45,607 bases of DNA from JAXGYV01 sp040772045 (GTDB taxonomy: Bacteria > Actinomycetota > Thermoleophilia > UBA2241): NCBI GenBank assembly GCA_040772045.1, contig JAXGYV010000014.1, forward strand, positions 1 through 45,607, read 5' to 3'. Positions within the stretch are counted from its first letter, which is position 1. The number at the start of each line of letters is the position of its first letter. A program made the position numbers and the translations under genes. The notes below the pieces were generated by a model. That model searched no databases, was not told the origin of the DNA, and saw nothing but the letters and a program-made list of their open reading frames with translations. This document shows positions 8,744 to 17,112 of the stretch, in pieces.

Positions 8744-8806
8744 AGGTCTCGAACGATCCTGATGGCTAGTAAGATGGCAGCCATGCGTCCGTTCCGGGAC
8801 AAGTGA

Positions 8807-11800
8807 ATGTCGCCTAGACCAGGCGGGGAGACGGACAAGCTCGGCAACAAGTACGAGCTTGCGTGGGCGATTCGTCATGCTCTGTACTGCATCCGCGACA
8901 GTCGGCGATCACTTACCATTGAGGATGTCGATCCCGAGGTTGGTAGGGGCTCCGAATTCACCTACGGCACTGGGTCTGGCACCGAGGTCCATCAGCTCAA
9001 GCGACAGAACGGCAACAGCAACAGTTGGACCGTCAAGGCGCTTGCCGATCTCAAGATCTTCGACGCCGCCGCAGCACATGTAGCTGCCGGCCGGCAGTAC
9101 CACTTCGTGTCCCTTGTGCCGTGCCGCCCTCTGCAAGAACTGGCGGACCGTGCGCGGAGGTCTGCGGATCTGATCGTCTTCACCGAGTCATGGCTGACCA
9201 ATGATCTCAGACCCGTCTTTGATCAATTAGCTGCTCCCGAGGTACTAGGCAGTGCCGAAGCAGCATGGACAACGCTCCGCGGGATGTGGTTCTCCGTCCA
9301 AGACGAGGACGACATCGCCCGCAGGAACAGCACGTTGGCTGAGCTGCTCCTCACTGGCGGGACGGGTCATTTGATCTCGCTCGCCATCGGTGACGTCTTG
9401 CTCTGCAATCTCGGCAGGCGCCTCACCCGGACGGAGCTGCTAGGACTACTCGCGGACGACGGCATCCGGCCGGGGGCGCCCGGCTTGCGTCGAGCAGCAC
9501 GCGAACAGGTCGCGAGCGTCACAAGTAGTTGGCGAGCGTCCGTTCAGCGCGAGCTGCTTCATCCGCCGATCGAGCGAGCGGAGGCTAACCAGCTCATCGA
9601 CACACTTGAAATGTCTCGGATCGGACTCGTTGCTGGGACGGCCGGTTGTGGCAAGACTTCGGTTCTAGAACAGGCCGTCACGTCGCTAGAGTCAGCAGGC
9701 GGGGAGGTGCTGGCTCTACGATTAGACCGTCTGGATTCCTTTGCTTCGACAATCGATCTAGGGCGTCAACTGGGCCTTGAGACTTCGCCAGCCGTCGCCC
9801 TAGCCCTTGCGGCCGAAAACCGGGATGCCTACCTGGTCATAGATCAGCTCGATGCTGTAAGTCTGGCTTCGGGCCGGATGCCTGAGAACTTCGACGTAGT
9901 CATGGACCTCATTGGAGAGGCACTGTCCGTCGCCGGCTTGCGTGTCATCCTGGCGTGTCGCGAGTTCGACATCGAGAACGACCATCGGATCCGAGCCCTT
10001 GCCAGGCGCTCAGACATCACCCAGGTCACGGTTGGTTCTCTGTCAACTGAGGCCGTTGACCTTGCGGTCGCGAGCATGGGCCTTGATCCGATCCAGTTGG
10101 GTGCATCGCAGCGAACTCTGTTCCAGACGCCCCTGCACCTCGTGCTCCTTCAGACGCTCGCGACTCAAGATGACGCGCTTGCCTTCCAGTCCAAAGGGTC
10201 GCTGTTCGAAGCGTTCTGGGAGCGCAAGCGGCAGACTGCGTGTGCGAGACGTAACGGCGTTAGATTCAACGACGTACTTAGTCGGGTCGCGAACGCAGCA
10301 AGTGACCGCCAAGTGCTGTCAGTCCCCGTGGAGATCCTGGACGACGGTGACCTCATCGAGGACGCCAACGTCCTCGTCTCCGAACACGTCCTTGTACGAG
10401 ACGGCGACCGCGTGGCGTTTTTCCATGAGTCGTTCTTTGACTACGCCTTCGCGCGCCAATGGGTATCTCGCGACGAGTCCTTGGTCGATTTCTTGCTGCA
10501 AGACGAGCAAGAACTGTTCCGGCGGGCACAGGTTCGACAGATCCTGCAACACCTCTACGAGCGCGAACCCGGACGGTTCCGCAACGAGACAGAGATGGTG
10601 CTCACGACTGACGGGGTTCGTTTCCACATCAAGGAGACGGCCCTGGCTGTGATCGCAAACTTGCCTGTGCCAACCAGCGAGGATGCCGAGATGATCCTGC
10701 GCGTGACAGAGACTGTGCCAATGTACAAGGCACGTCTCTGGCAGCAGCTGCGGCAGCCGCAGTGGTTCCTCCGCTTGCACGAGGAGGGCTTGATTGCCTC
10801 TTGGCTCGACGGTCCTGATAAGGACATGCGAGAGCACGCGCTGAACGCGATGGCCAGCGCCGTGAAGGAACACCCCGGCCTGATTGCCACGCTGCTCAGG
10901 GAACGCAAGGGCGCACCCGACTATCTCGATTGGTTGCGCCGGGTGGTCCGTTTCGCGGACATGCACAAGGACAGGTCGCTCTTCGATCTCATGCTCGACG
11001 CTGTCCGGCAGGGCGGATACGACGCAGCGGAGCACGAACTGTGGCTTACCGCGCACGACTTAGCGAAGCACAAAGCTTCCTGGGCTATTGAACTACTCCA
11101 AGCCCGGCTAATCGACAAGGTGGACGCGCTTGCTCTCAACGACGCGGGCAAGGTCACCGTCCTGGGCATACGCGAGTACGGTGCGTCCGAACTTGTCCGA
11201 GAAGCAGCCAGCGCCGAGCCGCTGTTGTTTGCGCAGGCGATCGTGCCCTATCTACGTCAGGTCATGGCAGCCACCGCCGCTAAGCCGCGGGAGGACCGTG
11301 CGATTCGGGATCTGCACTTCGGTGCGCGTTTCGAAGTCGATGACATGGATGGCCGCGAACTCGATGACGCACTACTGGCAGCCTCGGTGCAAGCGCTGGA
11401 AGCCCTTGCACGGAGCGCTCCCGACGACGTACGCTCGCTATTAGAGGATCTCGCAAGCGATTCCTATGACGGATCTCAGTTCCTGCTATACCGAGCACTC
11501 GCGGCAGGCGGGGCCAACTTCGCCGACTGGGCGGCCTCTCTACTGCTCGAAGGCGGTCGGCGACTCGACTGCGGGTACGTCTCCGACTCTCACTGGGTTG
11601 CGCGCGAACTGGTCCGAGCGATCTCGCCTCACATAAGCAATGAAACGCACCGGCAACTCGAGGACCAGTTGCGAGACCTCCGCAACCCGTACGAGACCCG
11701 ACGCAGTGCAGGCAGGTCCGCCTTCACCTTCCTGTCGGCATTGCAGATTGACCGTCTCAGTCCTGACGGGCGGCGACGGTTGGGGGAGTATCAAAGGAAG

Positions 11801-13270
11801 TTCCAGGAAGAAGCTCCGACGAAGCCTCGCGGCATCGTGAGCGGCTCCATTGGTTCCCCAATCGGATCTGAGGCCGCCAAGAAGATGACTGATGCGCAAT
11901 GGCTCAGAGCTATCGCGAAGCATGACTCTGATAGGACTGACTGGGGTAGCTTCACCGGCGGCGCGCGAGAGCTATCACACGTCCTCCGTGAACAGGTTGC
12001 TGTCAATCCGGAACGCTTCGCTCGGTTAGCTCTGCAATTCAAGCCGGAGGTGAATGCCGCCTACACCGATGCCGTATTGATGGGTCTTGGCGAGGCCGAA
12101 TCAGCCGGCGAAGTCGCCCCACTCGTGTTTGAAGCGGTGCGGCACATCGCGTCGCTCGGCCAAGCTGACAACGACCGCTGGCTAGGCATGTCGCTACGCC
12201 GACATTACCGCGATGTGCCGCTCGATCTCGTCGAACTCGTGCGCGACCGCGCACTCCAGGCACTCGATCCGACCGACAACACCCCGGTGGTTGTGAGCGA
12301 GGGCAGTGACGACGGGCAGAGTGCCGCGGACATGCACATGAACGGCATAAACACGGCTCGTGGCAGTTTGGCGGAAGCACTCGGCGACCTCCTGGTCTAT
12401 GACGTAGATGGTCAGAGAACGGCTCTCGTCGTTCCTCACCTCAAGACGATGGCGGGCGATCCCGTCCTAAGCGTGCGCTCGTGTGCGGCCCACACGCTCG
12501 CTGTGTCGCTTAGGCACGCCCGTCCGCAAGCGATCGCCGCCTTCGAGACGCTCATCGATGCTGATGACCGCCTGCTCGCGGCTGGATTGGTTCAGCAACT
12601 GATGCTCTACATCGGAAATGTAGACCCCGAAGTTGTCGATCCAGTGATCCAGCGCATGCTGGCTTCTAGCGACGATGAAGCCCGCGAGGCTGGTGGCCGC
12701 ATGGCTGCGTTCGCTGCCCTGGAATGGAAACGACCCGCGCTCATGCAGCAAGCGCTGGCAGGAGATGCCTATATCCGTAAGGGCGTAGCTGAGGTCTGTG
12801 CAGGGAGGGTTGACCGCACCTCAGACGCTTACCTTGCAGCGGCGACACTCGTGGCCCTCATGCCTGACGATGACGATGAGGTGCGAAAGGCAGTTGCACG
12901 GGTCGCTTCGAACCTTCGCGAACACCCCCTGCGGCCATTCGCCATGCTGCTCAGTGCCCTCATCGAGTCGCCGTCATACGATCACGCGACGCCACAGCTA
13001 CTTCTCACGCTGCAGCACGCACCCGACAAGGTCGATGACCTTGTGCTGAAGGCTGCACAACGGTTCATTGCCGTCTTTGGGGAGGACGCGGCCGACATCC
13101 GCACCAGCGCCGCTGGGGACTCGCATTACATCAGCGAGCTCGTTGTGCGGGGCTTGGCCCAGTCTCGAAACCGCGCACACCGGACAGCCCTACTCGACGT
13201 TCTGGACCGTTTGCTCGAACTGGGCGCCTATGGCATCGGCAATGCCATCGCCCAGTCCGAGCGGAACTAG
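8807..13270 (+). CDS. Nuclease-STAND NTPase-repeat protein, Avs-like antiphage sensor candidate
   Basis: The product is 1487 residues. Residues 1-200 begin with GGETDKLGNKYELAW and contain E39-D40, E50, E60 and Q63-x-K65 (EVHQLKRQ). This is the acidic-QxK pattern of PD-(D/E)xK nucleases of the Cap4/DUF4297 type. A P-loop STAND ATPase follows, with Walker A AGTAGCGKTS (K283), Walker B YLVIDQLD (D346, D349) and a sensor-like RVILACREFD. From about residue 470 to the end the sequence is helical and repeat-like, HEAT/ARM style, and probably forms the ligand-sensing arm. This nuclease-NTPase-repeat order is that of Avs-type STAND sensors, in which oligomerisation on a phage protein activates the nuclease. 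The gene follows the TA pair by 63 bases on the same strand, and no clear Shine-Dalgarno is visible. The defence role is inferred. Confidence 0.78.
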   Translation: MSPRPGGETDKLGNKYELAWAIRHALYCIRDSRRSLTIEDVDPEVGRGSEFTYGTGSGTEVHQLKRQNGNSNSWTVKALADLKIFDAAAAHVAAGRQYHFVSLVPCRPLQELADRARRSADLIVFTESWLTNDLRPVFDQLAAPEVLGSAEAAWTTLRGMWFSVQDEDDIARRNSTLAELLLTGGTGHLISLAIGDVLLCNLGRRLTRTELLGLLADDGIRPGAPGLRRAAREQVASVTSSWRASVQRELLHPPIERAEANQLIDTLEMSRIGLVAGTAGCGKTSVLEQAVTSLESAGGEVLALRLDRLDSFASTIDLGRQLGLETSPAVALALAAENRDAYLVIDQLDAVSLASGRMPENFDVVMDLIGEALSVAGLRVILACREFDIENDHRIRALARRSDITQVTVGSLSTEAVDLAVASMGLDPIQLGASQRTLFQTPLHLVLLQTLATQDDALAFQSKGSLFEAFWERKRQTACARRNGVRFNDVLSRVANAASDRQVLSVPVEILDDGDLIEDANVLVSEHVLVRDGDRVAFFHESFFDYAFARQWVSRDESLVDFLLQDEQELFRRAQVRQILQHLYEREPGRFRNETEMVLTTDGVRFHIKETALAVIANLPVPTSEDAEMILRVTETVPMYKARLWQQLRQPQWFLRLHEEGLIASWLDGPDKDMREHALNAMASAVKEHPGLIATLLRERKGAPDYLDWLRRVVRFADMHKDRSLFDLMLDAVRQGGYDAAEHELWLTAHDLAKHKASWAIELLQARLIDKVDALALNDAGKVTVLGIREYGASELVREAASAEPLLFAQAIVPYLRQVMAATAAKPREDRAIRDLHFGARFEVDDMDGRELDDALLAASVQALEALARSAPDDVRSLLEDLASDSYDGSQFLLYRALAAGGANFADWAASLLLEGGRRLDCGYVSDSHWVARELVRAISPHISNETHRQLEDQLRDLRNPYETRRSAGRSAFTFLSALQIDRLSPDGRRRLGEYQRKFQEEAPTKPRGIVSGSIGSPIGSEAAKKMTDAQWLRAIAKHDSDRTDWGSFTGGARELSHVLREQVAVNPERFARLALQFKPEVNAAYTDAVLMGLGEAESAGEVAPLVFEAVRHIASLGQADNDRWLGMSLRRHYRDVPLDLVELVRDRALQALDPTDNTPVVVSEGSDDGQSAADMHMNGINTARGSLAEALGDLLVYDVDGQRTALVVPHLKTMAGDPVLSVRSCAAHTLAVSLRHARPQAIAAFETLIDADDRLLAAGLVQQLMLYIGNVDPEVVDPVIQRMLASSDDEAREAGGRMAAFAALEWKRPALMQQALAGDAYIRKGVAEVCAGRVDRTSDAYLAAATLVALMPDDDDEVRKAVARVASNLREHPLRPFAMLLSALIESPSYDHATPQLLLTLQHAPDKVDDLVLKAAQRFIAVFGEDAADIRTSAAGDSHYISELVVRGLAQSRNRAHRTALLDVLDRLLELGAYGIGNAIAQSERN

Positions 13271-13344
13271 CTCGCGCCGCGTCAGTGGTCAGACTAGTCA
13301 CTCCGACTGTCCAATGGCGGGAGCAACTCGACGACAGCGCATCG

Positions 13345-13640
13345 ACTGGTGGGCACGGAGAACTTCGACGCCAACGCGAAGATCGTGGAGCGGCTGACCG
13401 CTGGCTGAGAGCAAGGGCGCCGCGCTGTCGCAGCTGTCGCTCGTATGGCTGCCGGCTCAGCAGGGCTATGTCGTCCCGATCGGGCTCACGCAACCCAGAG
13501 CGCGTTGCCCAGAACGTGGCTGCAGCGGCCATCAAGCTCACCGCGCCAAAAGCCTGGCCGCATCGACGAAAATCACACCCAACGGTGGCATCGGCAGCAG
13601 GGCCATTCAGTACTTCCTGCCGCTGAGACCACGAAACACA
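13345..13640 (+). pseudogene. Frameshifted C-terminal remnant of an aldo/keto reductase
   Basis: Pieces of the aldo/keto reductase C-terminus are readable across several frames: GTENFDANAKIVERLTA (about 13351-13400), then after a stop SKGAALSQLSLVWLPAQ (about 13410-13460), GYVVPIG, then shifted ERVAQNVAAAAIKLTA (about 13500-13545), and finally NGGIGSRA near 13590. The order matches the family helix, the VPIPGT-like strand and the C-terminal loop. No intact start or frame exists, so the gene is dead. Confidence 0.65.
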
Positions 13641-13950
13641 ATGCCGCGCTTTTTGGGCTGGCGGTGGTTTGCTCCCAGCCGAGTTGGTCACCAATGCGCC
13701 GGAGTGACCAGCCCTTGGTGTAGAGGTGCACTGCGTGGTCGATCGTGGATGGCTCATGGCTCGGCACTGCGTCTCAGCTATATCGCTCTGGTCACGGCTT
13801 GACTCCAGGAACTGGACCGACTCCACGTGGCCAAGAGCCTCCTGAGGAGTTGGAACGTGTCCTGTAGGCCCAAGGTCACGGACTCGAACACGCTTCAAAC
13901 AAGCTGCGGATTTCCTGGCGGAGGTTCGAGAGTTGTCCACTTAGGTGCAC
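13610..13950 (-). pseudogene. Decayed remnant of a serine-recombinase-type protein
   Basis: On the minus strand, reading down from about 13767, EPSTIDHAVHLYTKGWSLRRI followed by GDQLGWEQT resembles the C-terminal helix-turn-helix of actinobacterial recombinase-family proteins. Their usual pattern is LYxxGWSLxxIGxxLGV. Upstream pieces (LVHLSGQLSNLRQEI near 13930) lie in other frames with stops between. No catalytic domain is visible. The assignment depends on one short motif and is tentative. The remaining sequence up to 14048 shows nothing recognisable except the region just before the EamA gene. Confidence 0.45.
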
Positions 13951-14048
13951 CAGTTCTGCCGGGCGGCAGACCCCCTCTTTCCTCTCCGCGCATTTCATGA
14001 CATGTGGGGTCGCGGCGCGCGGGTCGCGGGCGTAGAGTCGGCTCCGCA

Positions 14049-14975
14049 ATGCCTGCCTCAGCCACTCGCCTCCCCGCACCCCGAACAGCCTTCCTGGCGC
14101 TGGCGACCATGCCGGTGCTGTTCGGCCTCTCGTTCGCAGCCACCAAGGTAGCGCTGCGCGGCTTCCAGCCGCTGTTGCTGGCCACTACGCGCTTCGCCTG
14201 TGCGGCGCTCGTGCTGCTGGCGATCTGGCGCCTGCGTGCGGGGCGAGAGACGCTCACCAGGGCCGACCTCCGCCGTCTGGCGCTGCTAGGGTTTATCTCG
14301 CTGACCGTGTACTTCGCCTTCGAGACGATCGGGATCAGCCGTACGACCGCCAGCGCCGCCAGCATTTTGATCGCCACCATCCCCATCTTCGTGAGCGTGC
14401 TCAGCGCGACACTGCTGCGCGAACGCCAGGCCGCGCTCCGGTGGGCGGGTGTGGTGCTCTCCTTCGCCGGTGTGGCCGTGCTGGTGGTCCTCGGCGGTGG
14501 CACGGGCGGCGGCTCGCTCTCCGGCAACCTGCTCGTACTGGGCGCCGCCCTCTCGGCCGCCATCTACCAGATACTCGCGGGGCGCTTCCTGACGAACCGA
14601 TCGGCGCTGTGCCTCACCGCGTTCCAGAACCTGTTCGGCGCGTTCTTCATGGCGCCGCTGGCCGCGGTCGAGGCGGCGCTCCTCGGCGTGCGGCGTCCCA
14701 CCACAGAGGCGGTGCTCGGCCTGATCTACCTGATTGCCGGCTGTTCGGTGCTCGCCTACCTGTTGCTCAACTTCGGCCTGCGGTTCGTGCCGGCCAGCCG
14801 GGCGAGCACGTTTACGAATCTCACGCCGATCGTCGCCGTCGCCGGCGCCGCCGTGCTCCTCGGGGAGCGGTTCACCGGCTGGCAGGGGCTGGCCGCCGTG
14901 GCCGTGCTCGCGGGCGTCTGGCTCGCCAACCGCCGTGGGGTGGCCGCGCGCACGGTGCCCGCGACGGAGGTGTAG
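14049..14975 (+). CDS. EamA/DMT-family membrane transporter
   Basis: The product is 308 residues with about ten hydrophobic helices in two EamA repeats (about 20-150 and 165-295). This is the layout of drug/metabolite exporters of the RhaT/YdcZ-like DMT superfamily. The first repeat contains PVLFGLSFAATKVALRGFQP, typical of EamA TM1. I chose ATG 14049; an upstream in-frame start at 14004 would add 15 Arg-rich residues unlike the family. The substrate cannot be inferred. The gene stands alone, immediately right of the island and convergent with the zinc-ribbon gene. Confidence 0.85.
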   Translation: MPASATRLPAPRTAFLALATMPVLFGLSFAATKVALRGFQPLLLATTRFACAALVLLAIWRLRAGRETLTRADLRRLALLGFISLTVYFAFETIGISRTTASAASILIATIPIFVSVLSATLLRERQAALRWAGVVLSFAGVAVLVVLGGGTGGGSLSGNLLVLGAALSAAIYQILAGRFLTNRSALCLTAFQNLFGAFFMAPLAAVEAALLGVRRPTTEAVLGLIYLIAGCSVLAYLLLNFGLRFVPASRASTFTNLTPIVAVAGAAVLLGERFTGWQGLAAVAVLAGVWLANRRGVAARTVPATEV

Positions 14976-15081
14976 GCGGAGGCGGCACGGGGGCGCCGGG
15001 GACGGGGTGGCGCGGAGAACGAGGGAGTGGGGTAATCGCCGGGGCGCGCGAGCGGAGCAGGGGGCTGGCCGCGAGGGCGGC

Positions 15082-15522
15082 TCAGAAGTCGGCCGGCAGG
15101 ATGTGGCCGGCGTGCAGCGCCGCCACGAATCGCTTGGCCTCTTCCAGGAAGCAGTGCGAGGTGAGCCGCGCAAGGTCGCTCGCCAGCGCTCGCTTCTGAG
15201 CGTGCAGCCGGGCGATGAAGCGTTCCACCGAGGGGCGGCTGAGGGCGGCGACCCACTCCCGCTCGCACTCCGGGCAGCGGAGCGCGAGCAGCCAGAGATC
15301 CTCCGTCGGATTCTCCCAGTCGAGAGGGTGTACCAGATTCGATCCGCAGTGCTGGCACGATGTGTCCGTGAGGACCATCGCCGTCGCGGTACGCGGCCGC
15401 GGATGGGCGGTGGCGCCGAAGAGGAGCATCTCCGGATCGGTTCGCGCCGCGAGGGGAGGTGTCTTTCTGACGGCCTCGGGCCGTACTTGCGATGGGCGCT
15501 GCGATTTGGTCGTCCTCCCCAT
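15082..15522 (-). CDS. Conserved small zinc-ribbon protein of unknown function
   Basis: The product is 146 residues. Two CxxC knuckles, CQHCGSNLVHPLDW and LRCPECE, lie 27 residues apart and form a rubredoxin-like zinc ribbon. A helical C-terminus (VERFIARLHAQKRALASDLARL and a terminal FVAALHAGHILPADF) follows. I recall similar roughly 100-residue proteins with the CGSDLVxPxxW and ILPEDF ends from Thermoleophilia, which supports the taxonomic guess but is from memory. The N-terminal 30-48 residues are low-complexity, and the true start may be ATG 15429 or 15378. No function can be assigned. Confidence 0.7.
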   Translation of the reverse strand: MGRTTKSQRPSQVRPEAVRKTPPLAARTDPEMLLFGATAHPRPRTATAMVLTDTSCQHCGSNLVHPLDWENPTEDLWLLALRCPECEREWVAALSRPSVERFIARLHAQKRALASDLARLTSHCFLEEAKRFVAALHAGHILPADF

Positions 15523-15721
15523 GCTGACCGTATCGGGACGCGTTCGGGGGATCGTGAGACCACTAGACGGATGGACAGGGTACGCACCTGCGGTGCGCGA
15601 TGGGGCGAGAACAGGTGACCCGGCGAACTGCCGGTAGACACTCCGGAGACGATGCGGGATACTGGCGCCTCCCCGGCGCTACTAGGGTGGAGGAGTGTCG
15701 CTGACCGGCCATCGAACCCTC

Positions 15722-16600
15722 ATGCAGACAGACCACGTCGCTCGCCTGCCCATCGGCATGTTCGACTCGGGCATCGGTGGGCTCACCGTGTTGCATGAGT
15801 GCCTGGTCGCCATGCCGCACGAGGACTTCGTGTACCTGGGCGACACGGCTCGCTTTCCGTATGGTCCGAAATCACAGGCAGACTTGTGCCACTTCTCGAT
15901 GGAGATCGCCTCCTATCTGGATCAGGTCGGCGTCAAGCTGATCGTGGTCGCCTGTTTCTCGGCCACCGCGGCGGCGCTGCCGGCCCTTCAGGCGCACTGC
16001 GCCACACCGGTGGTGGGCATCGTGACGCCGGGTGCTCGGGCGGCGGTGCAGAGCTCGCGGTACCGCCGCATCGGTGTCATGGCTACCGAGGCTACGGTGG
16101 CCAGTGCGAGCTACCTGCGCGCCATCACAGCGCTCGACGCGGGAGCGCAGGTACATCAGCAGGCCTGCCCCGGTCTCGCCACCTTCATCCAAGAGGGCGA
16201 CGTGTTCAGCTCGCAGCTCGTGGAGCGGGTGCGCGAGCTCGCGGCGCCGTTGAGGGCGGTGCGTCCCGACGTGGTGATCATGGGCTGTACCCACTACCCC
16301 CTCATCGCCCCCATGCTTCAACGGCACTTGGGCCGCGAAGTGACCCTCGTGAATCCGGCGGCCGAGATTGCCGCGGAAGTGGAGGAGATCCTCTGCCGCC
16401 AGGGGATCGCGCGCAGCGACGAGCGCGAGGGCAGCTACCGGTTCCTCTGTACCGGCGATCGCGAGTCGTTCCGCGAAGTAGGTGCGCGTTTCCTCCAGAT
16501 GCCGCTGGAGGATGTACGGGAGGTGGCGCTCACCGATCTGGCCGCCGCCCTCGAGGCAGTGGGCGGGCCGGCGAGCACGAGGCAGGTGGCCGACCCATGA
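15722..16600 (+). CDS. murI: Glutamate racemase
   Basis: The product is 292 residues from ATG 15722. An in-frame GTG at 15695 would add nine residues and has GGAGGA touching it, so the start is uncertain. The enzyme interconverts L- and D-glutamate for peptidoglycan. The substrate loop MFDSGIGGLTV, YLGDTARFPYG and the second catalytic cysteine in IMGCTHYPLI are canonical. The first catalytic loop is odd: it reads VVACFSATAAALP, so the Asn that normally follows the catalytic Cys is Phe79. The stop codon overlaps the queT start (ATGA), giving an operon murI-queT-rph-rdgB. Confidence 0.92.
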   Translation: MQTDHVARLPIGMFDSGIGGLTVLHECLVAMPHEDFVYLGDTARFPYGPKSQADLCHFSMEIASYLDQVGVKLIVVACFSATAAALPALQAHCATPVVGIVTPGARAAVQSSRYRRIGVMATEATVASASYLRAITALDAGAQVHQQACPGLATFIQEGDVFSSQLVERVRELAAPLRAVRPDVVIMGCTHYPLIAPMLQRHLGREVTLVNPAAEIAAEVEEILCRQGIARSDEREGSYRFLCTGDRESFREVGARFLQMPLEDVREVALTDLAAALEAVGGPASTRQVADP

Positions 16601-17112
16601 CCGTTCGCTTGCTCGCCAGGGCGGCGGTGTACGCTGCCCTCTACGCCGCTCTCACACTGGCGCCGGGGCTCAGCAGCATCGCCTACGGGCAGGTTCAGTT
16701 TCGCATCTCCGAGGCGCTGCTGGCGTTCGCGTGCCTCGATGTGGCCGCCGTGCCAGGCCTCACGGTGGGCACGGCGCTGGCGAACATCGGCAGTCCTATG
16801 GGGATGCCCGACGTGATCTTCGGCGCCGCGCTAACGTTGCTGGCGGCGACGCTCATGTGGTACATGGGTCCCAAGCTGGTGGCCCTGGTGGTCCCAGCCC
16901 TTGTGAACGGCTTCGGAGTGGCCGCCGAGCTAGCGCTTCTCCTGGATTTGCCGTATTGGCCGAGCGTGGGGTATGTAGCGCTCGGCGAAGCATGTGTGAT
17001 GGCCACCGCTGGCGCGGTACTCTTCGTGGTCGTGCGCCGTCAGGCGCCGGTGCTGGGATTGGTGCCTCGACGGGCGCGCGGAAGGGTGCCCGGAAGGAGG
17101 AGGGAGATGTGA
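16597..17112 (+). CDS. queT: QueT-family membrane transporter (queuosine-precursor type)
   Basis: The product is 171 residues with five or six predicted helices. RAAVYAALYAALTLAPGLSS opens the first helix and VQFRISEALLAFACLD follows. The latter is the signature of QueT, an ECF-transporter S component predicted to import queuosine precursors. A cytoplasmic Arg-rich tail closes the protein. It overlaps murI by four bases (ATGA) and its stop overlaps the rph start. No preQ1 riboswitch is visible, as expected for an internal operon gene. An ECF A/T module is not in the window. The substrate assignment rests on family membership only. Confidence 0.8.
   Translation: MTVRLLARAAVYAALYAALTLAPGLSSIAYGQVQFRISEALLAFACLDVAAVPGLTVGTALANIGSPMGMPDVIFGAALTLLAATLMWYMGPKLVALVVPALVNGFGVAAELALLLDLPYWPSVGYVALGEACVMATAGAVLFVVVRRQAPVLGLVPRRARGRVPGRRREM

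Larger units (their letters stand above)
6682..14048. other. Putative tRNA-Arg-associated genomic island (defence type)
   Basis: This segment between the tRNA-Arg 3' end and the EamA gene holds a type IV TA-like pair, a giant nuclease-STAND protein and two decayed gene remnants, one of recombinase type. Third-position base use in the large gene is visibly less G/C-biased than in the flanking housekeeping genes, with more TTG, CTA, AGA, ATA and TCT codons. I did not find a copy of the tRNA 3' end at the distal side, so att sites and the exact right border are unproven. Confidence 0.6.

Noticed and set aside
13131..13940. 269-codon minus-strand frame across the island edge
   Set aside because: It runs antisense to the end of the STAND gene and through the two decayed remnants, with low-complexity Ser/Arg-rich sequence. 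The recognisable recombinase motif is in a different frame.
13270..14048. Direct repeat of the tRNA-Arg 3' end as an attachment site
   Set aside because: I looked for the TTCGAATCC core at the distal edge. Only partial TTCGA matches occur, so no att site is claimed.
15000..15060. G-rich stretch after the EamA gene as a regulatory quadruplex
   Set aside because: The G runs are short and irregular for this GC content; no distinct structure is supported.
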